Origin: Baylisascaris procyonis
Taxonomy: Eukaryota; Nematoda; Chromadorea; Rhabditida; Ascarididae
Length of the DNA: 64,000 nt
Direction of reading: 5' to 3'
Assembly: GCA_037389465.1 (NCBI GenBank)
Contig: JAZARR010000250.1
Span: 5,262,001 to 5,326,000, forward strand
The position numbers were made by a program, and so were the translations under genes. The notes below the pieces were generated by a model. It was not told the DNA's origin, did no database searches, and worked only from the letters and a program-made list of their open reading frames with translations. This document shows, in pieces, positions 24,924-37,000 of this stretch. Position 1 is the stretch's first letter. Each line of letters begins with the position of its first letter.

Positions 24924-27351
24924 TTCCCTCATATTTGCCTCTTCAGTCGCCAATCTATAAAAGTGCCGGGATTTGTTTAGGAGTTGTGAAAGGTGCATGT
25001 GCCTCCTCAATCCTTTGCTGCAGCAAATTTGTGATTTATCAAGAGCTATTAAATGACTTAGAGAAACTACAAGTTAGGCCGAAATGAACATAGCACATTT
25101 CCCCATGAAGGTCTCGTTTTTCTTTACCAGATGATCATAAAAGCGACCTAATCGATTGTAATGCAAAAATTTTTTTCACGTTTTTAACAGACTCGAATCC
25201 TCTTCGAAATTGAATGATCAACCCAAAAGTTCATACTGTGGGTCATTTCTTACTATACAGTAAAGCCGTAATGCTCACATTGGTCCTTAGCTAAGTCAAA
25301 GAAGCAAAGAAATAGGCAGCGGATACGCGAACAAAAATGCATGGAAATAATGAATACATTAAATCATATTGGATGAGCGCTAACGTAGAGCGCCTTTTTA
25401 TAACGATTTAATAACACATCATCGTTGCCATTTTGATCAGATCAATACAGCCAGATTACCTTAGTGCAGAATTCAGCAGGCAAAACATGTGTACTATATG
25501 CAAATAATGTGTAGAGTGCAGGAGATAAGACATCGGCACTGCTTCGAATGTCATATCTCTTGCTTTCTTACCAAAAAGAAGAAAGGAAGAGAAGCGCAGG
25601 AAAGGAGCGAGTGAGGGGTGAATCTTGGGATGCAATATCTTCGAGACAACAATGCTAATAATCAAATCACACTTGACCACTCTCGTAATAGAGACGCTCA
25701 TTGCGCATCGTTTATTTCAAGGCTTATCCTTGTTTTAATTCATGGATTATTTTTTGCTTCATTTTTATAGTCGAAGAGTGCCAAAATATCATCGATGAAA
25801 TCGCTAACGAATTAAATCTGCATCCAACATTTTTCACTAAAAATGAACTCTCATCTGAACAAAAAACGAAACTTTTTTCGTTCGAAAAAATTTGCTCAGA
25901 TGAAATTTTTACTTCTTAGCAGAAAGCAATCATTTTTAACGACCATTGCTTTCGTCTCAAGAGGAGTGACTTTGGGCAAATGATTTTTCGAGTGGGGCTC
26001 CATGAGGCAGCTTTATTGTGTAATGCCACAAGCAATCTCTTGCAAATTCTTTTTCTTTTGCAAAGCTCCCAAGCACTTAGGCGTACTGAATATGCGCCAT
26101 CACCGGCACTACTCTTCATTTGATATAAGCGATTGCTCAAATATTAAAAGTTGAAAGTGTTTCATACCGGGAAGTAAATTAATAAATAGTAAATTGAAAG
26201 GAGATATAAGTAACTTTAGATATTCGGAAATGTTATGATATGTTCACAATGTATTTCAGCGAAACTTCAGATTGCAAAATGATAAATTTTTTACATAAAT
26301 GGGCTGTAATAGAAATAAAGCAGCACTCAGCGATCCTTGCAGTAGAAGGATATTGCAAACGATTCAACCTTTTTGAGACTTGCTTGCAACGCCCGTTTTA
26401 ATTAAAGTGAAGTAAATTTTATCATAAAGTTCAGCTTGACAAGTTGTTTAAAAAGATCCAGGCGAAGCTTATCTTTCATTTTATGAAATCAACTACCGGC
26501 ATGAAGATGTGACTTTATGACCAGTTCGCTGCAAATATTATGAAAGGAAAATTAGTGGAAGCGGTACGTTTAGAGGCCCAATATTCAAATATTTTTGGTT
26601 ATTACATCGATTCCAAAGTAAGTGAATTTCTTTCTACGAATTCAATAGGTGCTGCATAAGAAGAAGCTTAAATGCGCAGTGGCGATTATTGAAAGGCGTA
26701 GATAATATGAAAAATAAGTATGTGTAAGAAAGAAGAATGTCTGTTTGGTCGATGTTTCCTCATAAAGTGAAGTTGCATAAAGGCGTCTAGGGAGCTGCTC
26801 ACGGCGACCGAGTCGCTTCTGGTGGTCACTTTTTTCGGCTTCAAATTTGTCTTCTCGATTGCCGTTGAGGATTGTGCCATTTTCTTCGCTCAAATACTGC
26901 TCCAAATCTCTACTCACAATTTTTTATATAATAAGCATCATCCATTGAAACTTGTCGCAAATATCCGAAATTTTCCAGTGCATTCATGCAAGGCGGCCAA
27001 AGAACTCACTCAAGAGGTGGATTTTTTTTTTTGAAATTTTTAGTTGAAATTTTTTCGAAAAAAAATCATTGCCATACAGGAAATAATTCTTTCTATTTCA
27101 AAATTATTTTCCATGCTGCACATACTTGAAGGAGATGATAGCAGTTTTAACTCTCTCCTTCTATTCCCCCTTTTACCCTTCCAACTATCGCGTCCTCCGT
27201 ATCCATCCCTAAAATCAAATCGATATCAGTGAAGTGAAAAAAGAATGGTGACCTGATCAGGGCCAAGAAGCTGATCGAGATCCCATGGATCGGATCCTTC
27301 AATGGGTTCATAGTCGACACGTGAATGTTCCCTCGTTCGTTCCTTATGCAT
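12327..27351 (-). CDS. TWK-type two-pore-domain potassium channel (9 exons)
   Basis: Exons, minus strand: 27351-27253, 19643-19409, 18283-18065, 16455-16314, 15759-15660, 14717-14568, 13987-13905, 13229-13076, 12497-12327 (stop TAG). Phases agree at every junction; about 450 residues, within the TWK range. M1 is in exon 2 (IILPHIGLILLSLLYITGG). Exon 3 holds the extracellular loop with N-glycosylation sites and pore helix 1 (SWTFTTAVFFTATLLTTIG). Exon 4 gives filter 1 (GYGNLVP) and M2. Exon 6 has M3 and pore helix 2. Exon 7 opens with filter 2 (VGFGD) and M4. Exon 8 has ITTMCIDLVGIQYIRKIHYF, a TWK hallmark after M4. Both filters are intact, so a background K+ leak in the plasma membrane is expected. 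The exon 3 start (18283 or 18241, same phase) is uncertain. Exon 1 is linked across 7.6 kb only by phase and content. Confidence 0.9.
14866..14968. repeat. (TA)n with palindromic flanks
   Basis: About 75 bp of pure TA repeat, bordered on the left by TATATTTACATATAT and on the right by ATATATGTAAATATA. These are reverse complements, so the whole tract is a near-perfect palindrome able to extrude a cruciform. It lies in the channel intron between exons 5 and 6. Confidence 0.9.
17393..17766. mobile_element. MITE-like element with ~95-bp terminal inverted repeats
   Basis: About 17393-17490 and 17668-17766 are inverted copies of each other with few mismatches; the shared core includes TCTCTCTTATTCATTCACTA. 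The interior of about 180 bp is non-coding. Length (about 370 bp), long terminal inverted repeats and lack of a gene fit a non-autonomous DNA transposon. I could not fix a target-site duplication, so the superfamily is open. It sits in the potassium-channel intron between exons 3 and 4. Confidence 0.8.
20723..20797. repeat. (AAAT)n microsatellite
   Basis: AATAAATA repeats with AAGT and ACAT interruptions, in the intron between channel exons 1 and 2. It resembles an RTE tail, but the adjacent sequence shows no match to the LINE 3' end. Confidence 0.85.
22404..22634 (+). repeat. 29-bp tandem repeat, 8 diverged copies
   Basis: Eight consecutive units of 29 bases (one of 28), for example starting TGGTCATTTTTGATCGAGCA and TGGTCATTTTTGGTTGGACA. 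Most units have a CATTTT-like block and a GACAATCTG-like block. It lies in the large first intron of the potassium channel. A related array occurs at the right end of the window. Confidence 0.85.
24862..24919. repeat. (TA)n microsatellite
   Basis: 29 uninterrupted TA units in the large first intron of the potassium-channel gene. Confidence 0.97.
26803..26880 (-). CDS. Possible alternative first exon of the potassium channel
   Basis: An ATG in a favourable context (GAAAATGGC) opens 26 codons (MAQSSTAIEKTNLKPKKVTT, then RSDSVA) that end at a GTGAGC donor in phase 0. Exon 2 of the channel needs exactly this phase. It would give a short basic cytosolic N-terminus in place of the acidic one encoded at 27351-27253. 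A second frame over the same bases is also open, so coding status is not settled. Confidence 0.35.
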
Positions 27352-27362
27352 TCTGAAAACGA
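27352..27362 (-). promoter_or_regulatory. Acceptor just before the channel's ATG (possible trans-splice site)
   Basis: On the minus strand the sequence GTTTTCAG ends one base before the ATG at 27351. A strong acceptor this close to the start codon is typical of nematode spliced-leader addition. It could equally be an ordinary acceptor following a non-coding exon. Confidence 0.5.
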
Positions 27363-29849
27363 CTTCCGTTGAAACAAATGAGGACGGCACTAAATGAAAC
27401 ATTATTATGGTCATTAAAAGCAGTCATGAAATTGCCACAAAAGTTGCATCGTAAGACTCAGTTTAATTTATATCAAAAATTGATATCACAGACATTTCTC
27501 ACTGTATTAGTCTCAAGTCAAAGCCAATAATAATTCACACTCGAATGAAGTATTCCAGAAAGAATAATTTACTTACATAGTGGCAGGAAATATTTATTAC
27601 ACAAATCATCTGAATGTAAGGTTTCCAAGCATGAACATTGTGCAAAAAAAAAATTCACTCACGTTCAATACGATTCATGCTATTTTGCAAGGGAACTTTA
27701 TTATTGTAAAATTCAGTTTTGATTCAAATGCATTCAAGGCAACTATGAATTCTCATCCCCATATAAAACTGTAAGAAGCAACTGAAACCTAGCACTTTTT
27801 CATGTGAAAGCATTGAAAATGCGGACTTCAACGTATCAGAGTGGTTTAGTGGTTAGATTCCTTGCCAGAAGTTTGTGCGATTAGAGCTCGAATCTTCGTT
27901 GCGAATTACAGTTACGTACTGTGCATTCTTCGTTTCCAACTGTTGGAAGAATGACTGAGAGAATGACAAATATATATATCCTGATGCGCAAAAATCGATA
28001 CAACATAATATATAAGAAATAACAGGACTGAAATTCGGCTGTCCTGTATCCCTATCAGTATTCGGTATACTGAGACAAAGAATATCTTTCTGAAGCGAAT
28101 TCCAGTCTATATGAGTTGCTGACATGGTTGAAAAATTTTTTTCAAATGAAACAATTGAGAAAAAAACAAGTTATGCCTAATGAGAATTAACGGATGTCAC
28201 GCTGTGAACTGAGTTAATATCAAGAATGATAAAAGCGAAAACGATAAGAAATCCCCCCGGGCACTATTCAGAACTGTGAGTCGGTTATTGAAGATGAGAA
28301 AAGAAATGTCATGGATTCAACCTACTATAAAAGGAATGAGCCATCTGAATATGAAATAAAACCGCACTGCTAGAAAATGGAAATTTATGATTAATCCGTT
28401 CTCGAAGATGTACAAAATGAGAGTTGCCAATGTTGCCAACGGATCTTTTTTTCATCTGGAAATTTCGCATAGGATATCAATGACCGAAAGTTATTGTTAC
28501 GCAAGGAAAGGAATATTGTTGTTGTTTCGACGAAACAAAATAATTGTTGCATTGTGATGATTTTTGAGGCTAAAAGGAGAGGGAGGGAGATAACAGCAAC
28601 CAAATGATTGCCGTTATCTCTCTACTACTTCGTAAATCTATATTGACCTTCAAAGCGGATGAAAAGATTTAATAAGTGCGCATTGTGCTTTTTAACTGTT
28701 ATGGAAATCGGTCTAAATTGTGCAATCCCGATGCTTTTTGTATAACATTCATTTGCTAACAATTAAAAATAATACTGCAGAATACTTGCAACTTATGAAT
28801 TACAAACAGTAGTAATAGTTATGGGGTAAAGTGAAATGAATTGGAAATGTGCCAACGAATAAAGTAGTTTAGGGTAAAATTTGACTGAGAGCACGTGTTT
28901 TTGAGAGACTCGCAAATTGGCCGATTTCAATGCGCATTCCATTAGCCCCTCAATTACGACAACCAAAAAAAGTGTTCTTCAATGCACATCAACAAATAAA
29001 TTGTATCGATTTCAATTTTTTTGCATTTCTTCATATCCACTGTTGTATTTCCTGAATGTTGTTATAGTTGCTTTAAGTGCTGCGTAAAATATCGTGATGG
29101 GTTTCATTATGCATCTTTTAATTTCTTTTTATATCTCTCCTTGAAGCTTGCCCAAACATTATGGACCACCTCGAGAAAAAGACAACAATGCTTATTAAGT
29201 TTGTTATTTATTTTATTCCAACTTTGCAGGATGGAAAAACATCACATTAGCATCAAGAAGGAGCAAATTGTTCAACACTCTAAAATGCGGGCAATAGGTA
29301 TTCGATTTCTGACAGCACGAATGGTGTGTAGGCTTGGTTCAAGGAATGGATGCGTTAAAGATGTCGGCAGCAAACAGATTCCAGATCTCACATGTCGCGA
29401 AAGTGGAAACTATAGAGATCACTTTTGCATTGCAACATCTTCAGAGCTTAAATTGATGCAGACGTTGACTGCGGAGAGACGATAATATTCCTTAACTCGA
29501 ATATTCCTGACACTGGGAGCAGGAAAATCCAAAAACAATTTTATAACAAATAATACAATCAAAATCAGGCCTGATCAAAGATTAAACTGATATGCGATAT
29601 TGCAGTAATTCGAGGTTACAGATTTTTAATTTTGGTGGTGTGATTCGGTTGGACCGTTGCAAACTTCGTGAAAAGCAATGCAGGATGAGGGTTTTTGGAA
29701 TTCTCTAACAATCTAATATGAACAATCAAATATGCAGAGCATATAAAAGTATAATAGCTCAAAATAACTTGGCAGCAAGTAACAAAAATCTTACAATAAT
29801 ACTGAACACATCTATGCTGTAAGACGGCGAGAACGCTGTATTTTGAATT
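27363..29849. other. Intergenic, nothing firm apart from the tRNA-like relic
   Basis: Sequence upstream of the potassium-channel gene. A plus-strand frame of 154 codons at 29021-29485 is longer than expected by chance in such AT-rich DNA, but it shows no motif I recognise. It lies just beyond the 3' side of the decayed minus-strand LINE. Confidence 0.45.
27836..27905 (+). other. tRNA-like relic
   Basis: TGGTTTAGTGGTTAGATTCC resembles a tRNA A box and D arm, and about 30 bases on GAGCTCGAATC resembles a B box. The T arm and acceptor stem do not pair properly, so it is not a functional tRNA. It is either a pseudo-tRNA or the head of a tRNA-derived SINE. Confidence 0.4.
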
Positions 29850-30660
29850 TTTGACGATTTTTCAGCAAAGTGGAAAACTGCAAACTCCAGTGAAGTTGCG
29901 GTCGATTACAAACCAAAGTCACTGAAGAACCTTACCACCTAGTCTAAGAGAATCTCCACATCGGAAGTTAATATGAACTATGTGACATTTTTCGTGACGA
30001 ATATTGAGCTGTCAGAATTTCGACCAGCTGGCGACAAATTTTGAGATCATCAACAAAGAGGCTAATATTCATCAACTCAAAATATTATCAAAAACATCGT
30101 TAATGTACACTGGAAACAAAAAATACCTAGGACACTTTCTTGCGGGACATCTACGAATTGGATGTAGAGCGCAGTAACTACCTCCATTTCTTGCTTGAAA
30201 ACTTCATTTACATAAAAAGCTCTTACCTACTCACGCAAAGAGGCGATGACCCACTCCTACCTACTAGCTTCAACTAGAACTTTCCACGACAGACCGCGTC
30301 TAAGTATTTTGCTTAAATCTAATAGGTTCTCACTGAGCATTGCCAATCTAGACCCAATAAAGAAAAATTCCGACGCATCAAACATCATAATTCAAAGCAA
30401 ACCTCAAACAGAATTGTTAAAATTTCCTCATAAAGTCCACTTGCTCAACTAATTAAGAATGATAGGGCAACTTAAGCATAGCTGTAAAAGACCTGACGTC
30501 AGTGATTAGTTCATTTCGATGACCTCATCTAAGTGTCAAAGAGAAAGACAATAAGGCAGCCAATTTAAAAATCGAGAACATCCTGGCTTGAAAACATCTC
30601 ATTTGATTAGTTGATGAATTATCTTCACAAGTTTTTCATATATCATTCGTAGTTACCGTA
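29850..30660 (-). mobile_element. Decayed Jockey/CR1-like LINE reverse transcriptase
   Basis: Translating the minus strand piecewise gives reverse-transcriptase blocks in the right order. YEKLVK is near 30640. A degraded FKPGCSR follows. A broken VDF near 30435 falls where motif A is expected. VPQESVLG is at about 30124-30147, PVYINDVFDN at about 30083-30112, and LFVDDLKICRQL at about 30025-30060. In Jockey and CR1 type elements these correspond to GFR.GRS, motif A, GVPQGSVLGP, YINDL and the FADDLKIY catalytic block. Many stops and frame changes separate them, and the catalytic block reads VDD. It differs from the RTE element at 441-3360, whose block reads FADDVVLISR. Ends were not located. 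Confidence 0.7.
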
Positions 30661-33143
30661 TTTCTGCGCTTATAGGCCATTTCTTTGCATGTACTCATTT
30701 AAATGCATGTTAACTTTGGAATGCTTCGAACAATCAGAGAATACGATAGTATTTTATGCATTTCTCACGAGATCAATGAAAATATCAATGCAAGAATCGG
30801 ATGAAATCAATAAAAACATTATAAAAAATACTAAGTACGATGTTTTAACCTTATAGAGTTATTAAAAGAAATTAACGGACGCATCTTTCACTTGAAAATG
30901 AAGAAAGAGCAAAAGTGGTCATAGTCAAAGAAGCGAAATTTTGTTGCTGTGACGTATGTAATTTCAGATAGTTTACGTATGCAGTAAAACTTACGTATTC
31001 ATGGTCATTATATCATTATATATTCCACTCAACCATTAGAAATCTGATCGTCAGAATATAACCTTATTAGGATTGAGAAATTTTAATAACAAAAAAGAAA
31101 CTATAAATTGGTACGGTTATAAACTTGTACGCTAAAGCGAATCACAGTAAAGTTACAATGAGTATATGCATGTGTTCTCCCAATACGCAAAACATCAGCT
31201 TCTATGTTGGTCGAAAGCATAGTTGAAAAAAAAAGAATCAAATGTAAATAGTGGCTATTATATGTATTGTGGGCCAGCACAATAATAACTCAGCAAACTT
31301 CTATAAAAACAGCTTGGTTTCATCGTTAACTTCATAATGAAAATCAACACCTCCTTGATGATTAGCAAAAGTGAAATGCTTTTAAACGTTAGTTAAGTTA
31401 AAAAATGCCTCACTTGAAAGATAAACGCCTGATTGGAAGAACAAATACTGCGCTACGAGAATTCACTATGAGGAAAGCGTGAGTAAAAAATGGGAATACC
31501 ACCGCCGAGATGACCAAAAGATAAATGAGATTACACGGGCATCTATTTTGACTGATTACTTTGTTTCTTCATCAGTGCTATTTGCTTTCGCAGCTTTTCA
31601 TTCGATTTGCACTCATATTTATCATTGCCTAGAAGTGACTCAAAATACCCTCGAAAATGCATACGATATTACATCAAAAGTATTTAGCGATCAAGAGCTA
31701 ATTTGAGAAGAAAACTTATAAACAAACAAATGGGAGAAATTTCCAAGCCATAAGATTCCTGACTGAAGTAAGTACGGCTTAATTAATTGTTAAAATATAA
31801 TAAAAGAAGACAACTGAAACCATCTCAAAAAGACATCATGTATAAGAGAATTGACAATTTAAAAGATCGGAAATAAAGGTTTATCATATAGCAAAAATTT
31901 TTGAGAAAATGAAACGAAGTTCCGGTTGTGCTAACTATATGAAAAACTGCTTAAGGCAAAAGTATGGAAATAAACAGTGAGGAGACGATTAGAGTGAGCT
32001 ATGTGAGCGCATCTGAACTCAATTTCACGTATACGCCAATTTATTAGGGTAATTGAGGGCGAGTTTTATGGCTGAAAGGCTATTACAAGAAGCGGCTTGG
32101 TTAGTTATTTGCCACTGAAACGAATCGCCTTCTCGATCGTAAAACTCATTTTGTGCTCTCAATTGAAATTTATTCGTAGCAATTCTTTCCCATTATCAAT
32201 TCTCTAAAAAGCTTCATAGAAATGAAGCATTGCCTCAGAAACTACACTATAATAAACGGGGAATGAAAAAAAAAATTGATAAAATTAGCTAAGCATCGAG
32301 CAAAACTTTCGAATATTTCAGCCGTTGTGATGATTTTATTAATAGAAGTTTTCTTAGCTTAACAACTCATTTTTAGCTATAAATACACATGTAAAGTTTA
32401 GAGCCATTAACATTATGTTGATGTGAATTAAGCTAAAGAATCTATAAAGTTTACTTACTTATATGTTTAAACATTTCAAATCATAAAAACATACAAAGTA
32501 TAAAAGTATGCAAAAGTATATAATGTGTTAAGAATAGAAATAAAAGGGCTCCTAAAAAGTAATATAAGCAGATATCTGCAAAGTTTATTTTTGTATCTAA
32601 CCTGATCTAGAATTTTATGATTGCCAATGAGTATTTGTGAATATCTACGCCCATAACACAATAAAGGATAGAGCATTTTGACAGTATAACAAAATATTGA
32701 ATCAGCATATCGACGTTGAGTAATGCAGACGCTCCTACCGCATATATTCATCATGTTCGATATCTTGAGTTTCATCTGCACAATTACATCATAATTGAAG
32801 CTCTAGTGCTCACTCCTCAATCTGCTAGTGCAGAAATGCCGAAACACTATATCATGTGAATATACTGTTTTTCAAAGATTAGCGCATTACAACATTGAAC
32901 TCTTCTAAATTGTCTTCAACGATCTCTGTAACATGATTTCATTTATTGAGAAACTGTCTTAAAATAAAAATCATCTTTGCCTATGATCTAAAATTCGCTC
33001 CTGAGTCAAATCCAAATTCTACGGATCAGATTTTTATTGATGAAGGCTTAACCGCGTTGTGCTTTAGCTCGTTCAAATATCTTCACAAATTTCAATATTT
33101 CTTGTCGAAATAAAAAAAAGAGAAGATAGATCATAAAACTCAC
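30661..33143. other. Intergenic, no supported gene
   Basis: AT-rich spacer. It may contain the endonuclease side of the decayed minus-strand LINE, but I could not pick out motifs. Short frames on both strands (such as 31479-31706 plus and 32476-32781 minus) lack supporting features. Confidence 0.4.
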
Positions 33144-34531
33144 CTGTTGCTAATGAATGGAGTGTACGTCGATGAAATGGAGTATTTTTGAGTCCACTAA
33201 AAATATCATTTTTACCTTCACCATCGTATGAAATTTCAGCAAGCGAAATTCGATGAAAGGTTAACCACTTTCAAAATACTCTGGTACACTTCCGTCCGCT
33301 ACCATTTTCACCTGAAGATCACCACTTCGGGTATTTAACGAGGCGTTTAACAGTCGCTCAAAGCACACGTTGCATAGGCTTTGCTAAACTTTTTACTATG
33401 AATTTCTTGAAAATGTCATGCAAAAGCTCATTTCTAAATTCAATAAAGAGCGAAATTTGAGAACAGGAAGAGGGATTATCGGCAATGAGAATAATTTTTC
33501 GAGGAAGTGCCCACAAAGCCGAGGCCACGTAAATGCGTCTCAAAATTCCATTCATTTTGCAAGCACGTAAAAGCCAACTGGCATAATGAACACTCTTATG
33601 GTCACCTAGCGTCTGAGCCATGAATATAAATGAAACGAAATTTCCAGCGACAGATTCGAGGGGATACAATAAAGCGTTCACCCGAGTATTGAAAACATTC
33701 GACTTTAATTGCATCACAATAGCAATGAGATGAGCTTTTGGAAATTCTTTCTGTCAATATATTTTTAATGAAACTATTATAAAACAATGATAGATGAAAA
33801 CTAATAAAATATCATATAAACAAAACAAAAAATATAATTTAAATATCATATAAACAGAATAAAAATAGAATTCAAATATCATATAAGTACTGCAAAAAGC
33901 ATTATTTAAAGTTGATGCACGCAATTGGCATAGAATCAAAGAAATTAACAATCGAATATAGAATGCAATCTAAATTTCAACCATACTATAATATTGTAAA
34001 GGAATTTAGCAGATCCTCTTCTAGCAGCAGTTTTCTTTCATATCATTTGCAATGAGATGAGAGGAAAATAAAAAGAAACGAACGAATGGCAACGATGTTT
34101 TTTTGTGCTTTTCGCCGATTTTCCTATCGTGGTGTTTATGTTTGCAACAACCTCCTAAATGATATTGCGATATTCAGCAAATAGACCAATTGAGGCGGAA
34201 ACTCGGACTGAAAATTTCTGCAGTATGTAAATTCTTTGAAAAGTTTTATCGCTTGACTTTATACTCTAATATTTATGAAATTTGTTTTTGTTTTGACAGG
34301 TGAAATATTCGATTGCTTCATTTGCAAAATACAATGGAGCAATACAATGTAATTTTAAACATACGGAAGATGCTGTGCATGTGTTTCATTGTTGAATGCT
34401 TACCGTGAAGTAGAACTTCAGATGGGCTAATACTGCAATGTATTCCAACAGCAATACAATTGCAATCTTCTATGCCTGATTCCTTGGGAGGAATATCAAC
34501 GATATCGAATGAGAGGACCAAAATTCTATCT
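33144..34531 (-). CDS. Unresolved exon-like cluster (hypothetical gene fragment)
   Basis: Three minus-strand segments have consensus borders. 34531-34404 has acceptor TTCTGCAG and donor CACG|GTAAGC and encodes DRILVLSFDIVDIPP and CNCIAVGIHCSISPSEVLLH. 33750-33397 has acceptor TTGACAG and donor GTAAAA and is open for 118 codons, with VNALLYPLESVAGNFVSFI and YVASALWALPRKIILIADN. 33267-33144 has a weak acceptor and donor ACAG|GTGAGT and encodes SLAEISYDGEGKNDIFSGLK and TPFHRRTLHSL. The second and third join in phase 0 over a 129-base intron. The first leaves phase 1, so an exon between it and the second is missing or one of them is spurious. I do not recognise a family. Confidence 0.35.
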
Positions 34532-37000
34532 CTGCAGAATTTTCATATGCTACCATGAGAATTGCAAGACAAATAGACAAGCAAATAGAGGCTATGATGC
34601 TATTCTACCTGAAGCATATAAAAGTGAACTCAATACCCGCAGGTAAATTGCTTTTTAAAGGTAAGGTAACGTAAATATGGTCAGCAGTACGGCAGCAACA
34701 AGCGTAATGAACGCTTACACGATAGGACGATCATCGATCGATGAAAGTATTACAGCATTCTCTTGTTCACCTCATTTATCTAAAACTTTACATTTTTTCT
34801 AAATTTTCGATATGAGAAGGAAATCACCTTTCACCCAAAGTGCAAAGATAGCATTCGACTCTAGTCAGAGCGTATCGTACTCATAAATTCAAATCAGTTT
34901 AGTGATGCCGTTGTGTAAGACTCATTAATACGATAGTGGTTTCTTGAAGATGATAGAAGCTGCATGGATATTTTTTGATGATGCAATCCGGAATAGTAAA
35001 CGTGACTAGTGATCTGCTACTTAACGACCATTAATGATAAATTTCTCTTCCTGGAATGCTTTTAGAAATTTAACGAGCGTTGTTCATCTCATGCAGATAT
35101 TATGCGATCTGTTCAGATGAGTTTCTAATATTTTATTGATTAAATATGGTAACGAAAAACATTCCATTGTGCTAATTTAACGACCGTTTTGCCAAAAAAT
35201 AAAAGAAGGAAAGAGCAGAAAGCAATACCAATGATCTTGTGCAATGATTGCGGAGGCAATCATCTGGATGATTTCTTTTCCTCCCGCGCTCTTTTTCGCA
35301 TATATGCTACTTATGTAGACATCCAGAAGATGGAGGATACTAAGCGAAAAATGGTGGTATTTACATTAAATATTCCTTTCTTCTATTCGATAGCAGTCTT
35401 CCTTGTTTCAAATCTAGCTCGTAGACCCATTGTTTGGAAACCACTTTAGGTGAGCTTTGTTATTTTGTCAAATGTTAAGTCCTGAATGAATTTAAGTGGT
35501 CTGTTTGTAGCAGTAGATCATCATGTAATTTATTGCCACAAAATTCATCGAGTTGGGCACAAAATTTTCTGAACGTAATCCAATGTTTATTGCACATTGT
35601 GGTCTGCTGATTCAAACAAAGAGACTGAGAGAGGATGGACGATTTCTTTCTACAGGAAGAAGTGTCACTTGAAGAGATCCACGATAGAAAACTGAGAAGA
35701 ATTACAGCGCAAAAAGGAGGGATTGCGTTGTGCGTGATTCTAGGCGATGCCAAAACAATATAGGATTTCTTTGATATTGTATTTGTGATATTTATAGGCG
35801 CAGTAAAATGTGAAAAACATACTTGTTCAACTTTGTGGTGATAGATTGGCTAGCTGTGATCCTTCAGAATTTACGCAGAAGTAAAATTTTGTGGGGTTGA
35901 GAATGCGGATTCTCGCTATGCCGTTACATCATCAAAAACGTTGCTCACGGAGATGGGTGAATCTAGGCAGGATATCCTGTTGGGAGAAATTATCACAAAA
36001 ACTGTCTCTTCAGCATTATTACTGTAATATGTTGCGAACCCTGTAAATTTCACATCCCGAACGTCTTTCAAAACACCGAGAAAACTATGAAAATGGCTCT
36101 ACTAAAATCAAAGAAACCATATTTGGACAAAGTTCGTCATCAACAACTGTTTGCTTTATAATTCTTTATTTGAAATTTTTGAGCTCTTAGTATTTCCATC
36201 ATCCGATTTCTTCCGATTTACTCTAATGGAACTCTCGAATTGCGACGATCTGCTCCTCCCTCTACACCAATTATGAGATTTCTGACATATAACATGAGTA
36301 CCTTAATGTATAGTTATTCAATTTGCTCTTCACCTTGTTCAATCTTAAAGACATTAAGCAAGCATCAGATGTTACTTCTCTTTCCACGATATAAACGGAA
36401 AGAAATTTATGTTCGTTTGTACACTCTGCAGTAAATGGCAATAAATTCACTGTTGCAAAAATGGCACTAAAAATTAAAAAAAATGCCTTTAGCGATTTGT
36501 TCAGCCATCTATCAGAATCACTTTAAAACTTTTGAAGAGTTGAATAACTAAAAACTTTTACGAGTGAAGAGATCAGTAACAATGATTTCGTTAGAAAAGC
36601 TCGCACTGCGCATACTGTTTCCTTGTTTTGTTGACTGCTGCAAAATGTAAAACTTGATGAAGGACATAAGAAAGTCCTCTTCTTATTTTGTTCAAATACT
36701 TTGGTACTTTAAACTCGTTTCACTAAGCATCAGAATCGTTGCTACTGTGCGTTTGTTTTGATAATCTGAATTTAGGTCACAACTGATATGAACGGACAGA
36801 AAAAGAAAAATTGTGCAACTTGGATGACCAAGTTGTTCCATGGCTTTATCCGTTACGAAAAAAGGTACAAGAAAATCGATGGAATTGTGCGCATGAAATT
36901 AATGAAAATTGAAAACTTTCTACGAAGATCTTGTTTGTAACTTCGAGCAGTTTAGTGCATTTTATAGGATATTTGAAGAAAACAATGTACTATGTAAAAT
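34532..37000. other. Spacer with isolated plus-strand exon-like stretches
   Basis: Two plus-strand stretches have coding character and splice consensus. About 34538-34643 follows TCTCTGCAG, ends at CGCAG|GTAAAT and reads MRIARQIDKQIEAMMLFYLK. 35656-35763 follows TTTCTACAG and reads EEVSLEEIHDRKLRRITAQK before a stop. I could not link them into a gene. Confidence 0.3.

Noticed and set aside
25916..26140. A 74-codon minus-strand frame with a basic stretch
   Set aside because: Not in phase with neighbouring channel exons and lacks splice borders.
29021..29485. A 154-codon plus-strand frame
   Set aside because: Longer than most chance frames, but no domain, signal or splice evidence, and it adjoins a decayed LINE. 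Not called as a gene.
30246..30452. A 68-codon plus-strand frame
   Set aside because: It is antisense to the decayed reverse transcriptase.
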